A DNA stretch of 64,000 nucleotides from Prosapia bicincta (GCA_036971475.1 JBAIZL010000003.1:111935570-111999569); one strand, 5' to 3'. Positions 11,416-22,757 are shown, counted from the stretch's first letter. A program made the numbers and translations. Notes: a model not told the origin generated them from the sequence alone.

Positions 11416-11655
11416 TTTCTACGAAGCTACAAAATTCTTGTTAATAATCAGTCTCAGCTCTGCAACTCCGGTGATGGAGAGATTAAGAGGCGAGATATAC
11501 CAACACATTGCTTTGAGTGTGCAGGAGGAGACAGACTTTAAAGTGGCAAAATGTAAAGCCATCGTGCAGCTGCTGAAGTTTGTTAGCGTAAAGGAATTGG
11601 TTAAGGACATACCTGAAGAGTTCTGGTCTACTCAGTGGTGGAGTGTTGTCAGCAA
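11416..11655 (+). CDS. PRKDC: DNA-PKcs exon 4 of window
   Basis: The acceptor TGTTTTAG precedes T|TTCTACGAA, and AG from exon 3 plus T forms Ser. The peptide begins SFYEATKFLLIISLSSATPV and ends EEFWSTQWWSVVS with a split last codon at CAA|GTAAGC. Human DNA-PKcs has the comparable SSLLKAVAFFLESIAMHDI block here. It ends in phase 2. Confidence 0.86.
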
Positions 11656-11821
11656 GTAAGCTTCATAGATTGTATATTTTAGTATACATATGAAAATAAT
11701 ATATAAAGTAAAAAAACAAGATATTTTTGTCATATTGATAAAATTTCTTGAAAGTTTTTAATGAATGGAAATTATGGATTAGGGTATTATGGAAATAATT
11801 CAGGAATGGTAGTTTCACACT

Positions 11822-12702
11822 TTAAAATATTCTAGCCTACACCCGAGTATAGAATGGGTCATTTAGTTAACGTTCATTGCTGATGCCCATGTATAGCTCG
11901 GGATCCCTTATTTATTTCCATAGCAAAATAATTCCCACATATTCTCGGTTTTGTCCATATCGTTCTTCACATTGGTTATTCTACTTTACATGGCTCTAAC
12001 TTTGGGATAATCAGAGTTGCTTTTGCAAACAAAAACTTAAATGGTCTTGTGTGGCGACTGAGAACTAGCAGACAGTTGTTTGTCAGATGTTTCTTTGGTC
12101 AGATAGTCTGTGTTTTATTAGTGCGAGTTGTTTATGTTTCGATTTGGTTTTTCACTTTAAATTTTGTCTTCCAGTTATTTAGTTTTTATTTTTATTTTTA
12201 GTGATAATGTTTCATAGATATAATGTCTAAAGATACCTTAGGAAGTTATTCAATACTAGATATGTTGTTTGTAGACAATGATACTGAAAACGATCTAGGC
12301 TGAGGTTTAGTTGACTTGATAAAAACGTAAATGACCTGATTTTAGATTCAGAATCAGAAGGAGAGCATTTTATTTTTGCTTTAAAATGATACATAACACG
12401 TAATATTCATTTTCACTCCAAATGTAAAATATGTATAGTGAAGTGCTGTGATGTACAGTGTTGCTGTTTTATTTATTTGATTTTTCTCATACATTTTTCT
12501 AAGGAGCATAAGCCGATCTGTATGTAAGTAATCAACTCATGAGTATATATTTCTTAAACCCTTGTTTTATTCTCATAAAAAAACATATAATATGCTGTAA
12601 ATATCATATTTTACTATATCAGAATTTGTTTATATTTTACCTATCAACCTCCAGGCAGATATAGATGGGCGCCTATTAAGGGATTAGACTTCAAAGTGTT
12701 AG
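11822..12702. mobile_element. piggyBac-type MITE, copy 2
   Basis: The left end is TTAA at 11822; the right end reads TTAG at 12699-12702, a one-base decay of the target site. At 12224 a short frame reads MSKDTLGSYSILDMLFVDND and then stops, an acidic start like that of piggyBac transposases. The rest of the transposase is deleted. Sequence is close to copy 1 over most of its length. Confidence 0.73.
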
Positions 12703-13194
12703 CCCTTAGTACTCGACTGTCGGCTGAGCCCGGCTTAGTGTGTATTGCCATTTACTCGCATGTCGGGCATCACCTGCTATGATTCTCATATGCGTATTAC
12801 TAATCTGCGGCATAGTAATATGATATTATTCATAGCATAGCTGATTAGTAGACACTTCCAGTTAACCAAAATGGCATTTGTTTTTCCCTACCTCTCTAGT
12901 ACACCTTCTGCATATGCAGTCTCTTTATTTAATAGCCACACTTTGAATATACAATATTTTACATTTGGATATAATATGTAAACCCATTGGCATACAATAT
13001 TTAACACATTTAATTACTTGAAGAATTCTGATAGACATCATAGATTAATTGGGATGGATAACTAAATTTTAATGTAAAACCCAATAAATGAAACTGAAGT
13101 AATTGTTAAGATAACACTCTTTAGACACATGATGCTTGTACAGGCTACTACAACATGTGTTACAGGTGTTTTATATATGTTTGTGCGTTTATAG
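12703..13194. other. Intronic DNA, nothing recognised
   Basis: A GC-richer patch at 12716-12790 interrupts AT-rich DNA. No ORF or known repeat. Confidence 0.4.
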
Positions 13195-13489
13195 CTGTGT
13201 GCTGACTCCGAATAAGTTGGAGTTTGGAATAAACAACCAAGAAGTAATTAGCAAGCTACCAAACATCGTGGGTCAACTACTTACAACCCTCTACAACACT
13301 CTGCAAGAGAGTCATCTACGCAACCTTTATGCAGCTTTAGGCAACATGGAGGCTACTGATTGCCAGACAGTGTGCTCCAGCCTTAATGCTGTCTTTAGTG
13401 GAGAATGTAACGTTTCAGTCGATATGAAGAATCACCTAAAGGGTTTAGTAGTGCTACATCAAAGTGGCGTCTTTTCACATTTGGAAATG
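13195..13489 (+). CDS. PRKDC: DNA-PKcs exon 5 of window
   Basis: The acceptor is CGTTTATAG and the donor is AATG|GTAGTA. AA from exon 4 plus C forms Asn. The peptide begins NCVLTPNKLEFGINNQEVIS and continues through KLPNIVGQLLTTLYNTLQES to VLHQSGVFSHLEM. The human counterpart includes [20 protein letters not shown]. An upstream ATG in the same frame is intronic. It ends in phase 0 and is followed by the longest intron, 11.6 kb, holding two large retroelement insertions. Confidence 0.87.
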
Positions 13490-14104
13490 GTAGTATATGA
13501 ATTTTTAAAATTTGTTATAGTTTTGCATGTGCCACACTAACGTTTTAGTTTGTTCAATATTCAGGTAGATCAGATTATTTAACGAAAACATTAACGTAAT
13601 GTTAACAAACAAAACCATTTTCACGTTTTTTTGTTACTTTTCTCCTTTTATAGTCTCATTTCAATGGGGACAGGTTTTTTCTGCTTTTTGTCATCAGGGC
13701 AGAATAGTTATATTAATTTTACTACCTTATTTGAGATTAGATAATTTGTCCACCTATTATCATCTAAAACCTTCTGCAGGTTTGTTAATGTTCTTATTCG
13801 CCACACTTGGTTTCATGTTATTTTTTGATTACTCCTTAAGCTAAAATCACATTTGAAAATATTTTGTTGTTGTAACCAATGATGTAACAATAAATAAGAT
13901 TTATAGCTGAAATAGGAGCTGGCTCATCAGTTACTTGGAATAATCATGGGAGTGTTTCAAAGTGGATTAAAATTGCAAGTTACTGTTTAAGACATAATTG
14001 TTTCCAGGCCCATGTTACACAGACACACACGCTTGTATACTCACACTAAAACATGTAGAATATTTGTTCTATACATTTAATATTTTTAACTTAGCAATAT
14101 TGAT
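13490..14104. other. Intronic DNA, nothing recognised
   Basis: Open frame 13599-13844 encodes a hydrophobic peptide typical of T-rich DNA and has no family resemblance. Confidence 0.4.
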
Positions 14105-14260
14105 TTCTTGTATTCACTTATCACTTATACTTCAATGTAGTCAAACAAGAATCTTACTCAGTGAATTTGCTAGTCGACTTTTGAGACTAACAATTATTGT
14201 CCTCTCATTTTTGAGTTTTGTAGAAGACTCGAGTCTAACTATATGTAATAAGTAAATAAA
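14105..14260 (+). repeat. PLE family 4 fragment
   Basis: Resembles 3120-3260 (TCTTGTATTCACTTATCACT and the ACAAGAATCTTACT block). It ends at a TAAA/(TA)n tract. Confidence 0.5.
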
Positions 14261-14267
14261 TAAATAA

Positions 14268-14332
<65 letters not shown>
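14261..14332. repeat. (AAAT)n then (TA)n microsatellite
   Basis: About 60 bp of TA dinucleotides between two PLE fragments. Similar tracts abut PLE pieces at 14760-14850, 15141-15154 and 17391-17437. Confidence 0.97.
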
Positions 14333-14336
<4 letters not shown>

Positions 14337-14782
14337 GGTTAGTTTTGGTTGGTAAAGATTATTTAGATTTTTTGGACTAGGAGACTGACAGACTTACCTT
14401 GGTAAGAGTCCACACTTTAGTCTTGAAATAGAAACACATAAAAGCACTTAAACAATGATATATTTCAACCACACAGTGGTCTTTGTCAATCAAAGAGAAA
14501 ACACAAAAAGAAATATGAGAGAATGAAATAAAAAAAATAAGTTCTTTTGGTTAAGTGATTTTAGATTGATTGTAGTGGATAAAATTGCAGTTCAGACATT
14601 TCACTAGAATCTCATCTAGCATTGACGAGGTAAATCCAACAACAGTTGATTCACACTTCATTCCTGATGATGTCGACACTGTTTGCCAACAAAAAGATTA
14701 GGGTTGCATAATACAATAAAATATTCTTGTATTGTTATATTCCGTATTTTTCATATATATAAATAAATAAATAAATAAATAA

Positions 14783-14852
<70 letters not shown>

Positions 14853-15150
14853 ATATAGATTTTTTGGACTAGGAGACTGACAGACTTACCTTGGTAAGAG
14901 TCCACTCTGTAGTCTTGAATAGTCTTGAAATAGAAACACATAAAAGCACTTAACCAAAAGAACTTATATTTATTTTATTTCATTCTCTCATATTTCTTTT
15001 TGTGTTTTCTCTTCGATTGACAAAGTCCACTGTGTGGTTGAAATATATCATTGTTTAAGTGCTTTTATGAGTTTCTATTTCAAGACTACAGAGTGGACTC
15101 TTACCAAGGTAAGTCTGTCAGTCTCCTAGTCCAAAAAATCTATATATATA
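14333..15150. repeat. PLE family A terminal repeats, inverted copies
   Basis: A minus copy at 14333-14560, a truncated minus copy at about 14855-14960 and a plus copy at about 14960-15145 share the block TGGACTCTTACCAAGGTAAG and the following CTGTCAGTCTCCTAGTCC. A family 4 terminal repeat with a damaged hammerhead (AAAA in place of GAAA) sits between them at 14565-14745. The plus copy leads directly into the PLE coding region. Confidence 0.72.
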
Positions 15151-15157
15151 TATATTT

Positions 15158-16987
15158 TCGTTGAAAAACAATAAAGACATTATGATTCTTCCAGCAGATA
15201 AAGGTTCAACCACTGTCATTATGAACAAAGAAGACTACATCAAAGAAGCAAATAAGCAACTGTCAGACATCACAACATACAAAATACTTACAGATAACCC
15301 CACTACAGAATTCAACAATTTACTCTCGGACCTACTCAAATATACAGCTCCTGAACAAAACATTTCAGAAACATCTCTAAAATTATTATATAATGAAAAC
15401 CCATCTACTCCTCAATTCTATATATTACCAAAGATCCATAAAAACATAATCCCTCCACCTGGTAGACCAATAATTGCTGGCTGAACGGAAAGAATTTCAG
15501 CTTTCCTCGACTCACACCTTCAACCCTTAGTAAAGAACCTTCCATCACATACCCAGGACACCAATCATTTCATAGACCGACTCTCACAAATATCTGTACC
15601 TCTACCCCCGGTAACTATTTTGGTCACCATAGATGTCACCTCTCTCTATACCAACATCCCTCATGCACACGGAATATCTGCAATAGAAAATTTTCTAAAC
15701 AAACGCCCAGGCAAGCCTTCTCCCACTACACCTTTTCTTGTGAACCTGACCAGGTTCATCCTCGAGAAGAACAACTTTCAGTTTGAGGGAAGGAACTACC
15801 TTCAAATAAAGGGAACAGCAATGGGCACCAGAATGGCACCATCGTACGCAAATCTGTACATGGGATTGTTGGAAGAAAGTTTTCTAAAGACACAAACACA
15901 CCAGCCATTATGTTGGTATAGATATATAGATGACATCTTCCTAATTTGGACACAGGGTGCTTCAACACTTGAGGCATTTTTAGACAGCCTGACACAATTC
16001 TCCACACTTCAATTTACCTGGGAGAAATCTACATCAGCCATCACCTTTTTGGATGTAGAGGTAACACTCCAGGATGGAAATATCAACACAGGAATTCACA
16101 TCAAACCGACAAACCACCTACAATATCTCCATTTCGACAGCAACCACCCAATAAACATAAAACGATCCATTCCATACAGTCAAGCAATCAGGGGTAAGAG
16201 AATTTGTTCGAATGATAGGGAATTGGAAGATTTTAATAGAAAGATATCAACAGCCTTCCAGAGAAGAGGATACCCAAAAAGACTCATTGAAAACCAAATT
16301 CATTCAGCACAATCCTCGGTTCGCCCCAAACCACAAACAGAACAAAATAAACTGTCTTTAATAACAGACTATCATCCTGGTCTACATAAACTCAACAAGA
16401 TATTGAGAGATGGCTTTAAAATTCTTCAAGCTTCTGTCCACACCAAAAATCTTTTCACCGATCCACCGCAAATTTGGTACAAGCAACCTCCCAACTTGAA
16501 AAACATCCTAGTACATCCTAAACTACCAGACCCTGATGCAGAGAAACCACACAAACTTCCTCATGGCTCCTTCCCATGCAATAGACCTAGATGCAAGACG
16601 TGTCCAATACACCCCTCAGCAAATAGTTTCAACAGCCAAACAACAAAAATGGTCTTCAAAATACAGGGTCATCATAATTGTACATCGAAAAATGTCATAT
16701 ACCAGCTACAATGTAAACTTTGCTCAGCACAGTACATAGGCCTGACCACGGATGGTCTGAATATCAGAATGAATGGCCACAGACATGATGTTAAAATTAT
16801 GAATATGGATAGACCAACAGCTCAACATGCTGCGAGTCACAACATCGCAACTTTTGATGACTGCTATACCACAAAAATAATTAAATCACTCCCCCCTGAT
16901 TGCAATCCCTCAGAACTGAGAAGGTGGGAACTATCATACCAGTGGTATACCAAGTCCAGAGAATCCCCTAACCTCAACATCAGATAA
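15158..16987 (+). pseudogene. Penelope-like retroelement protein, family A (RT + GIY-YIG)
   Basis: Penelope-like elements copy themselves with a reverse transcriptase and a GIY-YIG nuclease in one protein. One frame runs from about 15158 to the TAA at 16985, broken only by TGA at 15482-15484. Before the stop come LKNNKDIMILPADKGSTTVI and FYILPKIHKN. After it come RT motif A (LVTIDVTSLYTNIP), GTAMGTRMAPSYANLYM, and catalytic YIDD at codons 102-105 counted from 15620. The C-terminal half has a CNRPRCKTCPIH metal-binding motif, then VIYQLQC and QYIGLT of GIY-YIG, the IRMNGHR Arg helix and SELRRWELSY with the Glu. The N-terminus is truncated. The 455-codon part after the stop is intact, and a second copy lies at 49273-50812 on the minus strand. 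Confidence 0.85.
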
Positions 16988-17034
<47 letters not shown>

Positions 17035-17388
17035 CCCCCAATAACCTTATCTCTTTTCCTCTGACAGACTTATATAAACTATAATCACTCATATGCTCAT
17101 GGAAACAATTTATATATATATATCTTTAATCTGTGCATCTGTGTCATCTGATTTCTACTCTACACAATCTGTGATTACAACTTATATTTATTTTATTTCA
17201 TTCTCTCATATTTCCTTTTGTGTTTTCTCTTCGATTGATAAAGACCACTGTGTGGTTGAAATATATCATTGTTTAAGTGCTTTTATGTGTTTCTATTTCA
17301 AGACTACAGTGTGGACTCTTACCAAGGTAAGTCTGTCAGTCTCCTAGTCCAAAAAATCTAAATAATCTTTACCAACCAAAACTAACCT

Positions 17389-17390
<2 letters not shown>
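16988..17390 (+). repeat. PLE family A 3' region with poly-T and terminal repeat
   Basis: Seven bases after the stop a run of about 43 T begins; the other copy has the same run (as A at 49282-49313), so it belongs to the element. The 3' terminal repeat at about 17190-17390 matches 14960-15145. It ends at a (TA)n tract. Confidence 0.8.
17232..17268 (+). ncRNA. Hammerhead-like fold, U3-A8 variant (family A)
   Basis: The core is TTGATAA (17235-17241), one A, helix II GACCAC/GTGGTT with a TGT loop, GAAA at 17258-17261, then self-complementary ATAT. Helix I is weak (2 bp). Copies at 15017 (+), about 14489 (-) and about 49090 (-) read TTGACAA: only position 7, free in the hammerhead consensus, varies. 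Confidence 0.45.
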
Positions 17391-17437
<47 letters not shown>

Positions 17438-17440
<3 letters not shown>

Positions 17441-18792
17441 AACATTTTGAAAATAGCAAGTAAGAAATTGGTTAGAAATAATTAAAACTAAATTTAGGTA
17501 AAAGCCTAGAAAGGGTTGAGAAATGTAAACAAGGTATTTGAACAGTAAAATGCATTAGGAAATTTGTTATATCAAATAATCTAACAAATAAGATTAAAAC
17601 AAGATAATCTAATAATAATAATTATATGTAAACAAAATTGTAAACTGTAGGAACATAGGGCATAAATAATTACTTGAGAGATAGGAGATGAAAAACGGTT
17701 GTAAACAATAAATTGAAAGGTTATGTTTGTAAAAATCCAGCTCAAAACACACATTTCGGAATTATTACAAAAGTAAAACGCAAAGACACTTCACACATTA
17801 ATAATAGTAATTAAATAAACACTGGAAGGTTTGTTAAGGATCGGAAAGTTGTAACAGTAAGTTTAACCAAATTAAACAATCTCCATTGTAAACAATCTCG
17901 TTGTTGATGCATTAACAGATGTGAAAACAAAAGGAAGTAGGTCAGTTGCAGTCGACTCTAGTGGGAAGGAATCAAACTAAATTACATGCCACATGAGTTT
18001 TTGGAGAAGAAATAGCAGCCATGTTGTAAACACTTTTAAAAGTAAAACGAAGCGTTAGTTTAGTCTGGCGTGGTGACGCCGAGGAAACGGACCTGCTATG
18101 TGCAGTCAAAATTCCATTTGAAGAAATTCGTCAAAATTATACAGTTTTGTGAAGAAACTTCGCAAGATTAAACAGGGATGAGTGAATTTAAAGATATAAT
18201 ACAGTGTTAATATAATTTGAAGTAACTAAAAAGAATTTAAGTGTGTTGAATACAAAATCTAAAGAGAACTGAATCCTACGTAACAAGCGACCTTCGAGAA
18301 TTTATAAGTTGAGTATTTAGCGCTATAGAAATAAACTTTAATGGACTTTTAAGATTATAAGGAAGTAGAATTGTACATTATTAGAATATCTTGTAATTAA
18401 TTAATAGTTAGTAATAAGAAATATAATCCAGTTCAAATAGTTTTGCCTTTTTGCTTATTCCAAATTTAAGTTTTTCCATCAGGAAGTTATTTATTAAAAC
18501 TGTTTTCTAAATTTAATCTTGTTTTTCAAAATTTATTTAATTAACAAAAGAGTTAAAAATATAGCCCATGCATATAAACCCCGAGATAGTAAGAGATCTC
18601 AGAAATAGCCTAGGGTATAAAAATTTGTAACTAAAAACAAAGGAATTGAGTTTAGCCTATTGTATTAAAACTTGTTAAGTTTTATTTTTTTTTGTTCTGT
18701 TTATTGTGTGATTTAAAAAATTGTTATAATAAAGAATTTAAATTATTAATGCCTGAGTTGTGTTGTGTGTTATAAAAAAGAAAATATTACAT
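17438..18792 (+). repeat. Left LTR of the Gypsy-like element
   Basis: TG start, ATTACA end two bases before the primer-binding site. A possible poly(A) signal AATAAA-like stretch (TAATAAAGAATTT) lies at about 18727. Confidence 0.7.
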
Positions 18793-19025
18793 TTGGCACA
18801 CCAACGTGGGGTACGATTATTAGAAAAATAATAATAAGAAAAAGGCACTCTGAAGAATAGAAATAATTGAATATTTGTACTAATATTGTTTACCTTTCAG
18901 GATTTTACAATCATAAGTCGACATTTTTAATTACTTTCAAAAATTAAATATAAAAGGGGGTTTTGAAGTTTTAACTAATAAAATATAATGGAATCTGAAA
19001 CTGGTGCATACAATTTAAGGAGGGG

Positions 19026-19685
19026 GTGAAGAAAGCTAAAATAGACGAAAAGGAAAAAGAAACTACCATAGGAAAAATAGAACTGGAAAAAGGGACAAGC
19101 TTGGAAGTGCAGGAAATAGAAATGGAAGGCACAGATATGCCAATAAGAAACATTGATGTAGAGGAAGATAGGGGACTACCTATGCAAACCCAACAGGAAC
19201 TGGGAAATAATGAGAATGTAGATTTAAGGGATATAATGAGGATTTTAATGGAAATGAGTGTAAACATAAATAAAGGGAGAGAGGAAATGAATAGAAAATT
19301 AAATGAGAGAAATGAAGAAATAAGGAAAATAAAGAGAGAGATGAAGGAGGATTTAAAATTCATAACAGATGAAATAAGGGAAGATAATAGGAAAATGATA
19401 GAGGATAGGAGGCGACAGTTGAGGACAGAGAATAATGCTGTAATAGAGGATGTGAGAAGGGACAGAGAGGAGAAAGATATAGAATTAGAGGAGGAGATTA
19501 AGGAAAATTTTGAGGAAACAAATGAAATAATAGCTGATGTGATAGAAATTAATAAAAAAGAGATAGAGAAAGTAGAAAATATAACAAAGCAAAACAGGGA
19601 GGAGTTAAGAGTTTTAAATAGGGAGATAGGGAAAATGGAGGACAAAGTGGAGAAAAACACAGAAGAGTTAGGAGAGTTAAATTAA
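19026..19685 (+). CDS. gag-like coiled-coil ORF of the Gypsy-like element
   Basis: A 219-codon frame (start uncertain; the frame is open slightly upstream) is very rich in Glu, Lys, Arg and Ile, e.g. MNRKLNERNEEIRKIKREMK, and should form a long coiled coil from about residue 70 to the end. No zinc knuckle is present. Its place after the primer-binding site suggests gag, but no gag family was recognised. The stop at 19683 is followed after two bases by the next frame, suggesting an original gag-pro join or frameshift. Confidence 0.55.
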   Translation: MKKAKIDEKEKETTIGKIELEKGTSLEVQEIEMEGTDMPIRNIDVEEDRGLPMQTQQELGNNENVDLRDIMRILMEMSVNINKGREEMNRKLNERNEEIRKIKREMKEDLKFITDEIREDNRKMIEDRRRQLRTENNAVIEDVRRDREEKDIELEEEIKENFEETNEIIADVIEINKKEIEKVENITKQNREELRVLNREIGKMEDKVEKNTEELGELN

Positions 19686-19687
19686 AG

Positions 19688-20275
19688 GTGATAGGAGAAA
19701 GAGAGATAACAGATGAGCGTTTTAGGAAAGTCGAAGATGTAAGGGAGAAAATATTAGGAGAGCAGGGAAGGTTGAGAAATAAAATAGGAAAAATGGAAAT
19801 ACTGCCAATTAAAAATTTAACAATTCCAACTGCATTTAATAAGAAGACTGAAAAGATAAATAAAATGATAATGATAATAGGAGAAATAGGAGGAGTTAAT
19901 TATCTGTTTCAATGCTTAGTGGTAACAGGCTTATTGAGAAAATTTATCATAGGTACGGATATGTTAATGAATGTGGAGGCACAACTCGATTTTGGAAAAT
20001 GGGAGATGGAATTTAAATATGAGAATAACAGAGAAAATCGAAACTATGAAGCAGATGAGAGATACAATGGAGATGTAAACAGTGTTAAGGCAAGGACAGG
20101 CGTGGGGCAAGAAAAGAGCATGGTGCCCACAGTCAGTCGGAAAACTAAGAAAATAGGAAACCCAGAAATAGAAATTAAAATAGAGGAAACAAGTTTACAG
20201 GCATTAATAGACACAGGCAGTAATATGACATGTATCCAGGAGAACTGGAAAAGGAATATAAAAAAAAATCAATAA
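19688..20275 (+). pseudogene. Retropepsin-like ORF with halves in reversed order
   Basis: The frame first shows ILPIKNLTIPTAFNKKTEK and LLRKFIIGTDMLMNVEAQLD, which look like the second half of an LTR-element aspartic protease. Only afterwards comes the active-site part LQALIDTGSNMTCIQENWK. In normal retropepsins the DTGS motif comes first. The frame ends at TAA (20273) just after a run of eight A; one base fewer would open the neighbouring frame for about 20 more codons. It is unlikely to give a working protease. Confidence 0.6.
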
Positions 20276-20339
20276 AGTAGGAAGGGAGATATTAAATATA
20301 GATGAAGGAAGCAATATGAATAAACTCTAGGTGATTATG

Positions 20340-21360
20340 TGTATAAGAAAACGTTAGCAGGAGATAAGTTTTTAAGGGATGGTAACTATATCTACGATAA
20401 TTTATTAGTAACTTCGTCGAATAATGAATAAAGATAAATATGAATCTATGATAATAAATATTGAAGCATCGTTGTAATAAATAAAATATGGTAATTATGT
20501 ATATTTAAACTTCGTCGTATTGTAAGGGAGAATCTGCGTTGATAAATAATGGAACTTCGTCGTATATATTATATATTATAAAAGAAAAATGAATCTATGA
20601 TAAATAAGTATTAAAACAAAATTTATATTCGTTGATATAGGGACAGTGTAATCGAAGGAGCTATAGATATGATCAAATAGAGGATATAAGATTGCAACCT
20701 TTAAAAATATTAGATGTTAAACTTCATACAAAATAAACTGAAATGATATAAGAAAATAATTGAACTGGATGTGAGATTGGAAGGGGAGATAAAATAATAA
20801 CTTAGTACTGAGAGGTAGATGATGCTAAAAGCAAAATATGAGATATGAGAGAAATAATAAACAAAGAATAAACAGAACTAAGGGAAAGAGAAATTTTATA
20901 ACCAATTGGACCAAAAGGAAATATAGAACATACCAAAACTTTAAGAAAGAAAAATCAGAACAAAGACCTAACCTATAGGCAAGTCTAGACATACTATGAC
21001 TCGGATAGGCTGGGATTTAAAGACACGGTATCAGAGAATATATGTTCATTAAATATTGAATCAGACTTATGATTGGAAAGATTCCAATATAATAAATGTA
21101 AAAAAATATATAATTATAGAAGGAATTGTAAATACCAGAACATGATTTATTGTTACTAACTTATATGTTAGAATTGTTAAAGAATTGTTGATTGAATGTT
21201 AGTTATAAGTATATTGTATTGTTAGAAGATAAGTTAAGTAATATGTAATTGAAGGGCAGCAAACAAACAAAATTATTAAGAGGTGATTTCCAAAATGTGG
21301 AAATTGAGAAAAAAAGGAATTTTAAATTAAAATTTTTTTAAAATCTAAATTTGGGGACTA
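20340..21360. other. Internal non-coding part of the Gypsy-like element
   Basis: No frame above background. The phrase ACTTCGTCGTAT recurs near 20508 and 20562, with a related ACTTCGTCGAAT near 20410. The stretch before 21361 ends TTGGGGACTA and may contain the polypurine tract. Confidence 0.5.
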
Positions 21361-22757
21361 TGTAACATTTTGAAAATAGCAAATAAGAAATTGGTTAGAA
21401 TTAATTAAAACTAAATTTAGGTAAAAGCCTAGAAAGGGTTGAGAAATGTAAACAAGGTATTTGAACAGTAAAATGCATTAGGAAATTTGTTATATCAAAT
21501 AATCTAACAAATAAGATTAAAACAAGATAATCTAATAATAATAATTATATGTAAACAAAATTGTAAACTGTAGGAACATAGGGCATAAATAATTATTTGA
21601 GAGATAGGAGATGAAAAACGGTTGTAAACAATAAATTGAAAGGTTATGTTTGTAAAAATCCAGCTCAAAACACACATTTCGGAATTGTTACAAAAGTAAA
21701 ACACAAAGACACTTCACACACTAATAATAGTAATTAAATAATCACTGGAAGGTTTGTTAAGGATCGGAAAGCTGTAACAGTAAGTTTAACCAAATTAAAC
21801 AATCTCCATTGTAAACAATCTCGTTGTTGATGCATTAACAGATGTGAAAACAAAAGGAAGTAGGTCAGTTGCAGTCGACTCTAGTGGGAAGGAATCGAAC
21901 TAAATTACATGCCACATGAGTTTTTGGAGAAGAAATAGCAGCCATGTTGTAAACACTTTTAAAAGTAAAACGAAGCGTTAGTTTAGTCTGGCGTGGTGAT
22001 GCCGAGGAAACGGACCTGCCATGTGCAGTCAAAATTCCATTTGAAGAAATTCGTCAAAATTATACAGTTTTGTGAAGAAACTTCGCAAGATTAAACAGGG
22101 ATGAGTGAATTTAAAGATATAATACAGTGTTAATATAATTTGAAGTAACTAAAAAGAATTTAAGTGTGTTGAATACAAAATCTAAAGAGAACTGAATCCT
22201 ACGTAACAAGCGACCTTCGAGAATTTATAAGTTGAGTATTTAGCGCTATAGAAATAAACTTTAATGGACTTTTAAGATAATAAGGAAGTAGAATTGTACA
22301 TTATTAGAATATCTTGTAATTAATTAATAGTTAGTAATAAGAAATATAATCCAGTTCAAATAGTTTTGCCTTTTTGCTTATTCCAAATTTAAGTTTTTCC
22401 ATCAGGAAGTTATTTATTAAAACTGTTTTCTAAATTTAATCTTGTTTTTCAAAATTTATTTAATTAACAAAAGAGTTAAAAATATAGCCCATGCATATAA
22501 ACCCCGAGATAGTAAGAGATCTCAGAAGTAGCCTAGGGTATAAAAATTTGTAACTAAAAACAAAGGAATTGAGTTTAGCCTATTGTGTTAAAACTTGTTA
22601 AGTTGTAAATTTTTGTTTTGTGTTTATTGTTTTACTGTTGAAATAAAATTGTTATAATAAAGATTTTAAATTTTTCATGAGTAGTTTTTGGTTATAAATA
22701 GAAATTTGATATCATCATTCAAATAAATATTTAATAGTAAAACATCGTTGTATTACG
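21361..22757 (+). repeat. Right LTR of the Gypsy-like element
   Basis: Begins TGTAACATTTTG after TTGGGGACTA. It follows the left LTR closely to about 22670, then diverges. End placed near TATTACG at about 22757. Confidence 0.65.

Larger units (their letters stand above)
17438..22757 (+). mobile_element. Non-autonomous Gypsy-like LTR retrotransposon
   Basis: Two direct repeats of about 1.35 kb begin TGTAACATTTTG at 17438 and 21361 and are nearly identical over most of their length. Just inside the left LTR (18795) lies TGGCACACCAACGTGGGG, a likely primer-binding site resembling one for tRNA-Lys. The internal part is only about 2.6 kb and encodes gag-like and protease-like pieces, but no reverse transcriptase, RNase H or integrase. 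The element sits in a (TA)n tract: TA repeats end at 17437 and resume near 22776, so a target duplication cannot be read. The right LTR end is uncertain by about 50 bases because the last part diverges. Confidence 0.75.

Noticed and set aside
13136..13194. Extension of exon 5 to an upstream start
   Set aside because: The T-rich stretch with ATAG at 13191 is a good acceptor and phase fits only from 13195; the upstream peptide is not conserved.
15756..16007. Minus-strand ORFs opposite the PLE RT (also 50305-50556 plus)
   Set aside because: They are antisense shadows of the RT reading frame and have no protein features of their own.
18971..19660. 229-codon minus-strand ORF rich in Ser, Leu and Phe
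   Set aside because: It is the antisense of the charged gag-like frame; the composition follows from Glu/Lys codons read backwards.
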